A DNA stretch of 9,945 nucleotides from Candidatus Fermentibacterota bacterium (GTDB lineage Bacteria > Fermentibacterota > Fermentibacteria > Fermentibacterales > JCC-6): NCBI GenBank assembly GCA_030607835.1, contig JAUWJE010000048.1, positions 1 to 9,945 of the forward strand, written 5' to 3'. The notes below the pieces were generated by a model. It was given only the letters and a program-made list of their open reading frames with translations, ran no database searches and was not told the DNA's origin. Below, piece after piece: positions 1 to 6,731 of this stretch (position 1 is the first letter of the stretch; each line of letters begins with the position of its first letter). A program made the position numbers and the translations under genes.

Positions 1-84
1 ATATTTCTCCACAAGCGAAGATAGTGCCGGCAACGCCATAACAAGGTCTCCGAGCCAGTTTGGAACCCTGACAACGAGAGACAA
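1..84 (-). CDS. GT9 heptosyltransferase (WaaF/RfaF-like), N-terminal fragment cut by window edge
   Basis: The minus strand after the TAA at 91-93 is open to the window edge in the same frame. From the TTG at 84 it reads MSLVVRVPNWLGDLVMALPA and continues LSSLVEKY. This is the hallmark start of GT9 heptosyltransferases: first beta strand, then the P-N-W-L-G-D loop containing the catalytic-region Asp, then the LPAL helix. TTG is the only in-frame start between the upstream stop and the motif, seven bases after that stop begins its intergenic gap. Only 28 codons are visible, so the exact enzyme (heptosyltransferase I, II or relative) cannot be assigned. Together with the preceding gene it forms a tandem GT9 pair, probably for LPS core or another heptose-type glycan. 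Confidence 0.75.
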   Translation of the reverse strand, partial: MSLVVRVPNWLGDLVMALPALSSLVEKY

Positions 85-90
85 TTCTGT

Positions 91-1014
91 TTACCAGCCT
101 GTCCTGAGAAGCTGTGACCATGCCTCAACGAATTCACTCTCATTCGAGACCGTGGAATAATTACACCATTTGATAAAAGTGCCAGAAGTATCCATTGCAA
201 CCACAGGTACATCAAGAGCGCATGCATCACTCCATAGATCCTCTGAATCGGTTGCTACCGCTGATGCTCCTGCTATTATCGCAGCTCTTGTCTCCCTATC
301 CAGATTTTCAAAGTCAGTTGATTTACCTTCAAGAGAGACGGTTCTAAGTGGGATCTCAGGTCTGTGCTTTTCCAGTATGGAGATCGCTGAAGAAGTAGTG
401 ACTATATATGGCAGCGCGCGCCCGGATACAGGAGCCATCAATTTTGCGGCATTTTCCCTTATCTTCTGCTGAATCACCGGTTTCCAGTTTGTTTCGGAGT
501 TGATTCCAAGCGCACTGCAAATTTGATGCAGCATAATCGGATAATCTTTGGAATCAGTTAGCACTCTAAGATTGATGTGTGGTGAATCAGTTTCCAGCGG
601 TGCAATTCTAACACCAGCACCAGAACTCATCAGAAGGTCTCCGACATTATTATCAATTGTCGTGTAAGGATAGAAAAACAATGTATCATCTTTGAACAAT
701 TCATCATCAAGAAGACTGGGCATCTTTGGATACTTATCATAGACGTGAATCCGTGGTTTCCACTGAAGCATATTCAAGAGTTCACCATCGTCTATTTTAC
801 AGATTATTGACATATTGGTATTCGGATAAGCTTTCTGAAGCATATTAGCCAGATACATGGCCGGCCATATATCTGAATCTGCAGCCCCGCTGAAAATCAC
901 TATCCGTGAGGGTTGCAAAATGTTGTCAGGAAAATGAATGATATTCCTGCTTCTATAGCGCCTTTTAGACGGTTTCTTAAGGAAGCGCCTGAAAATATTC
1001 GACAGATTACTCAT
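91..1014 (-). CDS. Degenerate GT9 (heptosyltransferase)-like protein
   Basis: The 307-residue product has the outline of glycosyltransferase family 9, whose heptosyltransferases build the inner LPS core on the cytoplasmic face. The N-terminal part SRIVIFSGAADSDIWPAMYL (36-54) with YPNTNMSIIC (63-72) corresponds to the family's nucleoside-free domain, and AAIIAGASAVATDSEDLWSD (244-263) with CALDVPVVAMD (265-275) to the sugar-nucleotide domain. Key family features are altered: the LGD motif after the first strand is replaced by AADSD, and DSG-P-H becomes DSEDLW. It has no membrane segment; a basic stretch (8-22) could contact membrane. A strong GGAGG lies 7 bases before the ATG. A canonical GT9 gene begins right after it. 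It may be an inactive partner, a divergent enzyme or a different sugar-transferase branch. Confidence 0.6.
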   Translation of the reverse strand: MSNLSNIFRRFLKKPSKRRYRSRNIIHFPDNILQPSRIVIFSGAADSDIWPAMYLANMLQKAYPNTNMSIICKIDDGELLNMLQWKPRIHVYDKYPKMPSLLDDELFKDDTLFFYPYTTIDNNVGDLLMSSGAGVRIAPLETDSPHINLRVLTDSKDYPIMLHQICSALGINSETNWKPVIQQKIRENAAKLMAPVSGRALPYIVTTSSAISILEKHRPEIPLRTVSLEGKSTDFENLDRETRAAIIAGASAVATDSEDLWSDACALDVPVVAMDTSGTFIKWCNYSTVSNESEFVEAWSQLLRTGW

Positions 1015-1691
1015 TCGAAATCCTCCAGTAACATTCCGGCATAAATTTTTGCAGTCGCAGTATAGGTATCTCCTGTGACTACGGATTGCAGAATGGTCAT
1101 TGCTGCTCCGAAACGGTTTTGCTCATATTGAATAAGTCCAAGAGCGATAAGAGGCATCCCCTCACCGGGAAAATTTTCAATTAGGAACGAAGCAATTATT
1201 TCTGCTTCTATATACTCCCCTGTCTGCAACAGGGCAAAACTCAGATCAAGGGCGGAATAGTAACGCTCCCTTGATGTTCTCGCTGATGACCAGGATTCTC
1301 TGTAATATTGTACCGCGATTTCCGCATCCCCCCTGAGTTGCGCTGCAAGTCCACTGGCCCTTGCTTTGAGCCATGGATCAGCATAGAGAGAATCAAGACT
1401 GTTGCAGGCTAATTCCGAAAGACCGCTGCTCCAGGCTAATCTGGCATACCAATATTCAAAATAGCTGGATTCCAGCGGATATAATTCAAGAGTAAGAATC
1501 AGATCGTATGCATGCCTGTTCTGACCTGCATAAAGAGCTTCCTCAAGAAATCTGCTCAGTATACGGACTTCTCCACGCAAATTGCTTTCTTCAATATAAG
1601 CAGCTCCCGCTTCGATGAATTCACCATTTATCTCCAGCTCTGATCCGGATGCAAATAGAATGACTACTGTTAAAATGAATTGCATTATCAT
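1011..1691 (-). CDS. Exported TPR-like helical repeat protein
   Basis: Not recognised as a named family. The 226-residue product starts MIMQFILTVVILFASG, a short hydrophobic leader without the usual basic residues, suggesting export or a membrane anchor. The rest is almost all helix in paired 30-40 residue units typical of tetratricopeptide-like repeats: for example 110-142 (KARASGLAAQLRGDAEIAVQ), 143-176 (SALDLSFALLQTGEYIEAE) and 179-210 (MPLIALGLIQYEQNRFGAA). Such repeats act as protein-binding scaffolds. GGAG stands 7 bases before the ATG at 1691; a second ATG two codons later is possible. It ends in an ATGA overlap with the following GT9-like gene, implying coupled translation. Confidence 0.7.
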   Translation of the reverse strand: MIMQFILTVVILFASGSELEINGEFIEAGAAYIEESNLRGEVRILSRFLEEALYAGQNRHAYDLILTLELYPLESSYFEYWYARLAWSSGLSELACNSLDSLYADPWLKARASGLAAQLRGDAEIAVQYYRESWSSARTSRERYYSALDLSFALLQTGEYIEAEIIASFLIENFPGEGMPLIALGLIQYEQNRFGAAMTILQSVVTGDTYTATAKIYAGMLLEDFE

Positions 1692-1695
1692 TTGT

Positions 1696-2298
1696 CTACT
1701 CCAGAATCCTGGAAAGAAGTCTCTTAAGCAGTCGGAGATAACTAAGCAGACCTGCTAAAGCTGACAGAAGAGCTATTATAGTCAATGGCCAGTGCAGAGA
1801 TATAAATAAGTGTTTATCAGGAAAGGCCAGTTTACCTGATGCAACGATCAGAAGGAGATAGCTGAAAAGAACCGCCAGACGCTCTCCAGTTGTTATTGTC
1901 ACAACCGGGACGAGAATACTCCAGGATATCACTGAAAGAGCCAGAAGCATCAGGAGATGGTAACCAGCAAGAATGCTTGCACTTACAGTATCTATAGCTC
2001 CAAGTGAAATTGAAAGTGAAAATAGCGCTACTGAGAGAAATAGCTTGTCCGCGATGAAATCCATGACCTTGCCCGGATATGAGGTTTGTTTTAACCTTCT
2101 TGCTAACCAGCCATCGAGATAATCAGATATGCTGCAGACCAGTATTATCCAGAAAAGCAGTTTCACGTTATGAGTGCGATAGATAACCAGAAGAATTGCC
2201 GGAACACCAAGCAGTCGAATCCATGTTATCAAAGCTGGTAGAACGGGGAGCCTTCTTGATATCTCACCTGTTATCCGCTGGATTTCATGTTTTAGCAT
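1696..2298 (-). CDS. CDP-alcohol phosphatidyltransferase, PgsA type
   Basis: Integral membrane enzyme that joins a CDP-activated lipid to an alcohol; the closest familiar type is PgsA, which makes phosphatidylglycerol phosphate from CDP-diacylglycerol and glycerol-3-phosphate. The complete family signature D-x2-DG-x2-AR-x8-G-x3-D-x3-D is present, from Asp59 in SDYLDGWLAR to Asp84 in GKVMDFIAD. The N-terminal LITWIRLLGVPAILLV (23-38) resembles the start of PgsA, and about five to six hydrophobic segments cover the rest. At 200 residues it has the normal PgsA length. The precise alcohol substrate cannot be told from the signature, so no symbol is given. The ribosome site is weak (GGAA about 10 bases before the ATG). 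It ends TAG four bases before the next start, so the two genes are almost certainly co-transcribed. Confidence 0.88.
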   Translation of the reverse strand: MLKHEIQRITGEISRRLPVLPALITWIRLLGVPAILLVIYRTHNVKLLFWIILVCSISDYLDGWLARRLKQTSYPGKVMDFIADKLFLSVALFSLSISLGAIDTVSASILAGYHLLMLLALSVISWSILVPVVTITTGERLAVLFSYLLLIVASGKLAFPDKHLFISLHWPLTIIALLSALAGLLSYLRLLKRLLSRILE

Positions 2299-2339
2299 GA
2301 TCGGATATTTCCATTGGTTCTTTGACTTGGAATTATTGA

Positions 2340-2930
2340 TTATCTGTTACCGCCTTCAGCATTTCCTGATTTTAATAGACTGTCAAGAGCTTTCATACCA
2401 ATCCAGTCCTGCTCCCACGTAAAAGAGGATGAGAAAAAGATTCCTGACAACCTCTCGAGATCTGCAGGTCCGATAAACGCATCAGAATGAAAATTCCCGT
2501 CAGGTGATGCATGCATCCAGCCCCGTGACAGCACGGCGGCAAGAGCTGAGCTGTAATCATCATCCTGAAGATCAGGCGGAATATCCACATCATTTGAGAT
2601 GACACCGTAAAGTTCAAATCGTCCATACCAGGACAGGGCAATTCCCAGATCCCTTCTGGTCACAGGAATTATGCTTCCTCTTCCCTCCATCCATATTTCC
2701 GCTTCAATAATCCTTCCGCTGTTGACGAGAAGACAGATCAGAGTAATAAAAGCCTTTCTGTTTCCATTATTCAACTGAGACTGAAGCATTCTCTCGGAAT
2801 ACCGGCTCCAGTTTGTACTCGTCTCCGACTGGATATAGAACCCCGATGCCTCCAGCCAGAATTCCCGCTGATCTTCAAATGAAGCAAATGATGTTGAAAC
2901 AGAGAATAGCACGATTACAAGAGCAATAAT
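2340..2930 (-). CDS. Exported protein with one SLH-like repeat, start codon unresolved
   Basis: The frame is open from a TTG at 3038, but its first part translates the tRNA (GAGITQLVEYQLPK and onward), which is not credible protein. The first plausible residues after the tRNA are IIALVIVLFSVSTSFA followed by SFEDQ, a signal-peptide hydrophobic core and cleavage site; the only in-frame start codons there are the rare ATT (2930, used here) and a GTG at 2912 that would cut into the signal. Counted from the ATT, residues about 111-166 resemble an S-layer homology domain: NDVDIPP, then SALAAVLSRGWM, SPDGNF and GPADLERLSGIFF. The usual TRAE is replaced by GPAD. The middle is helical and unrecognised. 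SLH domains bind cell-wall polymers or outer-membrane-associated peptidoglycan, so an envelope location is inferred. It precedes a PgsA-type gene by 41 bases. Confidence 0.6.
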   Translation of the reverse strand: MIALVIVLFSVSTSFASFEDQREFWLEASGFYIQSETSTNWSRYSERMLQSQLNNGNRKAFITLICLLVNSGRIIEAEIWMEGRGSIIPVTRRDLGIALSWYGRFELYGVISNDVDIPPDLQDDDYSSALAAVLSRGWMHASPDGNFHSDAFIGPADLERLSGIFFSSSFTWEQDWIGMKALDSLLKSGNAEGGNR

Positions 2931-2932
2931 AC

Positions 2933-3008
2933 TGGAGCGGGTAACGGGGATTGAACCCGCGACATTCAGCTTGGGAAGCTGATACTCTACCAACTGAGTT
3001 ATACCCGC
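2933..3008 (-). tRNA. tRNA-Gly (anticodon CCC)
   Basis: A complete 76-base cloverleaf can be folded by hand. The acceptor GCGGGTA pairs with TACCCGC, the D stem ACTC with GAGT, the anticodon stem TCAGC with GCTGA around loop TTCCCAA, and the T stem GCGGG with CCCGT (one G-T) around loop TTCAATC. The anticodon at positions 34-36 is CCC, reading GGG glycine codons. The discriminator base is T and the 3' CCA is encoded (2933-2935). It lies 52 bases after dapF and directly abuts the frame of the next protein gene. Confidence 0.97.
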
Positions 3009-3023
3009 TCCGAAACGATGAAT

Positions 3024-3052
3024 CGAATAGATATTCAAGTTACCTCCGTCAA
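3024..3052 (-). promoter_or_regulatory. Possible promoter for tRNA-Gly
   Basis: On the minus strand TTGACG (3047-3052) resembles a -35 box and is followed, after a 17-base spacer, by TATTCG (3024-3029), a poor -10. The hexamers would place initiation roughly 7-10 bases before the tRNA 5' end at 3008, a typical geometry. The -10 matches consensus weakly, so the tRNA may equally be processed from a dapF read-through transcript. Confidence 0.3.
3042..3047 (-). promoter_or_regulatory. Strong Shine-Dalgarno-like GGAGGT before a TTG upstream of the tRNA
   Basis: GGAGGT on the minus strand is followed three bases later by TTG at 3038. That TTG opens a frame running through the whole tRNA into the SLH-like gene. 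The site may be the original or still-used ribosome site of that gene, or chance overlap with the tRNA promoter spacer. Confidence 0.35.
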
Positions 3053-3060
3053 ATCTATAC

Positions 3061-3867
3061 TCAAAGATTCAGAAGAACAGCAGAATAGACAATTTTTGCC
3101 TCACCCTCAAGCCACCAGCCGTCTCCGTTCTTTCCAACAGTAAGGTTCTGTCCGCTCCTCACCTGAACCTGGATCGGTATTCTCTGCTTATATAGCAGAT
3201 TCGTGCAAATAGCTGAAGCAACTGCTCCTGTTCCGCATGCAAGTGTTTCTCCTTCAACACCCCTCTCCCAGGTCCGTATCTTGATTCCGGAGTCACCGCG
3301 GATGGAGACATAATTAACATTAGCTCCGGCAGTACCGAATATCTCATTGCTTCTCAGGGATGACGCTTGTTCCGTAAAATCATCAAAGTCATCATTATCG
3401 ATAAATATCACAGCATGCGGAACACCGGTATCCAGAAAGGATATCAGACTGTTTTTTACCGGCAGGTCAAGTGATTTGTTGAGGAAATGGATAATCGGGT
3501 CTGTCATCCAGATTCTTGCAGTATTTGAGGATGTTATTTCAGCCTTATGAATTCCAACATCACTTTTGAATGAGAAAGCACCACTGCCGGGGGCAACACC
3601 TTGAAGAACAGCATACACTGCAATGCACCTGCCTCCATTACCGCACATCCCTGCCGGATTTCCATCACTGTTGTAGTACTTCATTCTGAATGGATACTTC
3701 GGATCGGATTTCATCTCTATCAGACCATCAGCTCCGACGGATAATCCTCTTTGACAGACATTTCGAATAAAATCATTACTAAGAATGTGATCAAGGGAGG
3801 AATCCATATTATTCACCATTATGAAGTCATTTCCAGCGCCACTCATCTTACAGAATTCAATCTTCAT
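3061..3867 (-). CDS. dapF: Diaminopimelate epimerase
   Basis: DapF converts LL- to meso-diaminopimelate, the last step before peptidoglycan cross-link precursor and lysine; it is cytoplasmic and cofactor-free. The 268-residue product has the full signature: KMSGAGNDFIMV at 7-18, GADGLIEM at 45-52, the first catalytic Cys75 in NPAGMCGNGGRC, and the second catalytic Cys211 in ERGVEGETLACGTGAVA. GVPHAVIF (148-155) and NVNYV (183-187) are further conserved blocks. The ERGVEGET form carries one residue more than the E. coli ERGAGET, a variant known from other phyla, and is not a defect. The ATG overlaps the stop of the STT3-like gene by four bases (ATGA), with AGAGG 7 bases upstream, so it is likely translated from the same message; there is no functional link between the two products. 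Confidence 0.96.
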   Translation of the reverse strand: MKIEFCKMSGAGNDFIMVNNMDSSLDHILSNDFIRNVCQRGLSVGADGLIEMKSDPKYPFRMKYYNSDGNPAGMCGNGGRCIAVYAVLQGVAPGSGAFSFKSDVGIHKAEITSSNTARIWMTDPIIHFLNKSLDLPVKNSLISFLDTGVPHAVIFIDNDDFDDFTEQASSLRSNEIFGTAGANVNYVSIRGDSGIKIRTWERGVEGETLACGTGAVASAICTNLLYKQRIPIQVQVRSGQNLTVGKNGDGWWLEGEAKIVYSAVLLNL

Positions 3868-6059
3868 GATCGAACCTCTTTCAAAAGCGATTGCAACTCC
3901 TCCGCAGCTTCCACGTTTCCAGGATCTTCCTCAAGGACAATATCGTACTGCTGTATTGCATCAGAATATCTGGCTTCTGATAGATATAATCTTGCCAGAA
4001 GTAATCTTAACTCCGTCATAGAACCACACCAGTACATGAATGTCTCAATATCCTCAGTAAGATAATCAAGGCTGTAGGTTCCCTGAATATACATTTGAAT
4101 CAGGTCATTGAGCATCATCCCTGTCACATCCTGGGGCCCTCCACTGGATACTCCAAGAAGAAGAGCAGCTGAAAGCATGTTCGGATCATTCATCTCGACA
4201 CCTGTATCTGCAAGATAACCGGATGCCGATCTTGGATCTGCCAGAAGCGCTCTTGCGGAATCATAGCTATCGTAGCAGTGAGAATAACGGTTCTCAAACA
4301 GAAATTCTCTTCGAGAGATATCCTCAATTCCTCCAATTCTGAATATTCGGAGAGAGGGTCCCTGAAAAACAAGTGAGAGTGAATCAAGTGCCTCCGGATT
4401 GTAATGCATTTCAAGAGCAACCGCGTCAGGAGGAATATCAGTCAATCCAGCCAGATAAGATAATCCTGTATAACTTCTATCAAAGAGGAAATCAGCCTGA
4501 TATACTACAAGATCACATTCTTTTTCTATCATGAAAGAGATAAGACTGTCTTCAGATTGGAATACTATTTCGGCAAATCTTATTATCGTATTTCTGTTAT
4601 CTTCATTCTCAAAAAAAGTATGAGTTACAACAGGGTGTTCCGTATAGGCGGATATCAAACCGGAGATATGCCAGAAACTGAGAAATGCTTCATCAGGAGC
4701 TGATTTTCTGTCAATCCAGAAGATCATGTCATCCACTTCGGTATCGCTGAGGAGTGATGCATTATTTCTGAACTCAAGACCGGTGGATGATATAGCTTCA
4801 GCGATACTTGCAGGGAAAATCGAATGAGTGATAATCAGTACAACTACAGGTATGATCGCCCAGGTTTTCCTCAGTGATTCCGCAATAACGGGGATCAGGG
4901 CAACAGCAAGCAGGATATGAAGGCGATCAAAGAAGAGATATCCGGCAAATGATAAAGGGAGAAACCAGAAGAGGAGTGTATTCCTTTTTGTTTTAAAAAA
5001 CGAAGGAATTCCCGGTATTGCTGCTATAAGCGGAATCCCGAACAGAAAAAGGAATTGAGCGGGAGTTGGCGTTGTATACCCGGAAACCCAGAACAGTCTG
5101 GCGTTGGCTGAAAGCAGAGATGGGTCTGATGGATGTGCAAACCAGAAACGAAGTTTTGCCATAATTACCGCTCCGACATGTCCGGTTGAGCCTGATCCCA
5201 GTATAACAGATATCAAAGCAAGAGCTGAAGCTGACCAGAACAGCCATTTTTTTCCTGAAGAGGGAACTAAGAGAAACAGAGCGATTACGGTTGCAGGACT
5301 TATCCATGCTGCATCATGCCTCATATGAGTGAGAAATATTGCGGCGAGGATCTGTGCAAGGGCAAGCGATATTCTGAGCTGATACGGAACCTTACCCGTT
5401 TTGTACTCTTTCCAGAGAATGTAAAGAAGCAGAATAAAGGAGAGGAACGCAGTAACTTTCCATGCGGCGAGAGCAAGGAATAGAACCACTCCCGAAGCGA
5501 TGCAGGCAGTACATACATTTCCAAAGGCATTCTTCTTCCCTGAAAGCGATCTTTCTGTAAGCCATCCAAGGATGATTATCAGTGGAAGTGCAACTGTTTC
5601 TCGGTAGAATGATTCACCCCTGGTTCTGAGTAGAGCCGGAAGCATAAAAGCGTAGAGCGAGGAACCGGCAAGCGCATACACGATTTTATAATCAGCAGCG
5701 CGAAGCCAGAAGTATAGAGCAGGTATTGTCAGCAGAGGAAACAGCAGACAGAAGAAGCGCAGAAATTCATTGAAATCGCCACCTGTAATTCTATGAAGCC
5801 CTCCTGCAATGTACTCCTCGAAAATTGAGTTCTCTGAGGTTGGCATTCCCTCAGGGTGCATAACAAGCATATCATGTGAAGGTACCCCCCGCCCCTCAGA
5901 GATCATCAAAGCATACCTGTACGATTGTGTTGTCTCGCCCTGCATTCTCGCGGGAGGAGGCATAATGGTATCTGAGAACCAGCTTCTGAAGAGCAGTCCG
6001 CCGGCGACAGCAAGTACTAATGATAAAGCAACAGGAATGAAATATTTATTAACTAACAT
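3864..6059 (-). CDS. STT3/AglB-like GT-C membrane protein with C-terminal TPR
   Basis: This 731-residue protein has an N-terminal signal anchor (6-26), about a dozen hydrophobic segments up to about residue 420, then a soluble region. It follows the STT3/AglB plan: a first external loop with SYRYALMISEGRGVP and HPEGMPT (46-73); RGESFYRETVALPLIIL (147-163), where STT3 has its D-N-E motif before ALPL; VSGYTTPTPAQFLFLFG (325-341), where STT3 has the SVSE/TIXE loop; FFDRLHILLAVALIPV (376-391), resembling the membrane RF segment; and LSFWHISGLISAYTEHPVVTH (460-480), where STT3 has WWDYG...RPVV, followed by a stretch ending DLVVY (516-520). The key acidic residues appear replaced. Residues about 683-730 form a TPR-like pair. 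STT3/AglB enzymes move lipid-linked glycans to Asn at the outer membrane face; whether this one transfers anything is open. It could instead be another GT-C glycosyltransferase. The stop overlaps dapF by ATGA. Confidence 0.6.
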   Translation of the reverse strand: MLVNKYFIPVALSLVLAVAGGLLFRSWFSDTIMPPPARMQGETTQSYRYALMISEGRGVPSHDMLVMHPEGMPTSENSIFEEYIAGGLHRITGGDFNEFLRFFCLLFPLLTIPALYFWLRAADYKIVYALAGSSLYAFMLPALLRTRGESFYRETVALPLIIILGWLTERSLSGKKNAFGNVCTACIASGVVLFLALAAWKVTAFLSFILLLYILWKEYKTGKVPYQLRISLALAQILAAIFLTHMRHDAAWISPATVIALFLLVPSSGKKWLFWSASALALISVILGSGSTGHVGAVIMAKLRFWFAHPSDPSLLSANARLFWVSGYTTPTPAQFLFLFGIPLIAAIPGIPSFFKTKRNTLLFWFLPLSFAGYLFFDRLHILLAVALIPVIAESLRKTWAIIPVVVLIITHSIFPASIAEAISSTGLEFRNNASLLSDTEVDDMIFWIDRKSAPDEAFLSFWHISGLISAYTEHPVVTHTFFENEDNRNTIIRFAEIVFQSEDSLISFMIEKECDLVVYQADFLFDRSYTGLSYLAGLTDIPPDAVALEMHYNPEALDSLSLVFQGPSLRIFRIGGIEDISRREFLFENRYSHCYDSYDSARALLADPRSASGYLADTGVEMNDPNMLSAALLLGVSSGGPQDVTGMMLNDLIQMYIQGTYSLDYLTEDIETFMYWCGSMTELRLLLARLYLSEARYSDAIQQYDIVLEEDPGNVEAAEELQSLLKEVRS

Positions 6060-6120
6060 ATCTCAACTGTATTTCATTGAGTATTCTGAAATTTGCTGGT
6101 AGATTGCTGATTGCTCAGGT

Positions 6121-6702
6121 TCAGGAGAGCAGGTCCACATGCTGTCTGGCGATAACGGAAGACATTAGTTTAAGTGTTTCTACTGGTCCTGATCCACCTA
6201 TCGCAACAGATTCAACTGTTGACCAATTATGTCGATTCAACTGCATTTCAAGTTCATCTAGTGGAGCAATAGATGGAAGATCACGTTTATTGAACTGTAA
6301 TATGGTTGGTAACTGTGACAGATCCATACCGTATGATTCAAGATTGGTTTCCAGATCTTCAATACTGTCAAGGTTCGCATCCAGTCGTTCAGTTAGACTC
6401 TCAGCAACGAAAACAATACCATCAACTCCATCGAGTATTACACGCCTGCTGAGCGAGTAGTAGGCCTGTCCCGGAACTGAATATAGATGAAGTCTTATAC
6501 GATCATTTCCAACGGATGCGAAATTGATCGGAAGAAAATCAAAAAAGACTGTTCGTTCTCCACGTGTACATAATGTAACCAGGCGTCCTCTGTGCTCAGG
6601 AGTAATAATGTCACGAATTCTTCTCAGATTCGTTGTCTTCCCTGATAACCCCGGTCCGTAGTAAACGATTTTGTATGCAACTTCATTGACAGATCGATGC
6701 AT
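6121..6702 (-). CDS. MglA-like small Ras-type GTPase
   Basis: The 193-residue product aligns by eye along its length with Myxococcus MglA, the prokaryotic Ras-like switch that sets cell polarity and gliding/type IV pilus direction. Motifs: P-loop GPGLSGKTT (16-24); the switch I stretch GERTVFFDFLP (48-58), whose Arg50 matches the MglA intrinsic arginine finger; switch II YSVPGQ (74-79) with Gln79 at the catalytic glutamine; DGVDGIVFVAES (91-102); and G4 NKRD (138-141). As in the MglA group, the Asp of the usual DxxGQ is absent; here the residue is Ser75 where M. xanthus has Thr. No signal peptide or membrane segment, so cytoplasmic. It starts 29 bases after hslU with an AGAGG about 14 bases upstream, so it probably shares that transcript. 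No MglB/Roadblock gene is visible here. The GTPase fold is secure; the cellular role is not. Confidence 0.88.
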   Translation of the reverse strand: MHRSVNEVAYKIVYYGPGLSGKTTNLRRIRDIITPEHRGRLVTLCTRGERTVFFDFLPINFASVGNDRIRLHLYSVPGQAYYSLSRRVILDGVDGIVFVAESLTERLDANLDSIEDLETNLESYGMDLSQLPTILQFNKRDLPSIAPLDELEMQLNRHNWSTVESVAIGGSGPVETLKLMSSVIARQHVDLLS

Positions 6703-6731
6703 TTATTAATATCAGCCTCTCTATTGGATAG

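Noticed and set aside
1692..1715. Hairpin TCCAG-GATT-CTGGA just before the TPR-like gene
   Set aside because: Only five pairs, lies inside the end of the phosphatidyltransferase coding region and has no T-tract, so no terminator or regulatory role can be supported.
2299..2339. Possible promoter in the 41-base gap before the PgsA-type gene
   Set aside because: No hexamer pair with acceptable spacing is visible on the minus strand; read-through from upstream is sufficient.
2933..3008. tRNA-Gly as an attachment site of an integrated element
   Set aside because: No integrase gene, no repeat of the tRNA 3' end elsewhere in the window, and the flanking genes are ordinary chromosomal genes.
3751..4065. 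Plus-strand open frame of 104 codons across the dapF/STT3-like junction
   Set aside because: Antisense to two supported genes, without a recognisable motif; the product looks like translated shadow sequence.
6060..6120. Small inverted repeats before the STT3-like gene (ATTTCA/TGAAAT and CTCAA/TTGAG) considered as a terminator or ribosome-site switch
   Set aside because: The stems are only 5-6 pairs, overlap one another, and no T-run follows; chance is sufficient. A four-codon mini-frame (ATGAAATACAGTTGA) there is also within chance.
6077..6460. Plus-strand open frame of 127 codons overlapping the end of the MglA-like gene
   Set aside because: It lies almost wholly antisense to a well-supported GTPase gene, its product is a low-complexity Ser-rich sequence typical of an antisense shadow, and it has no recognisable domain.
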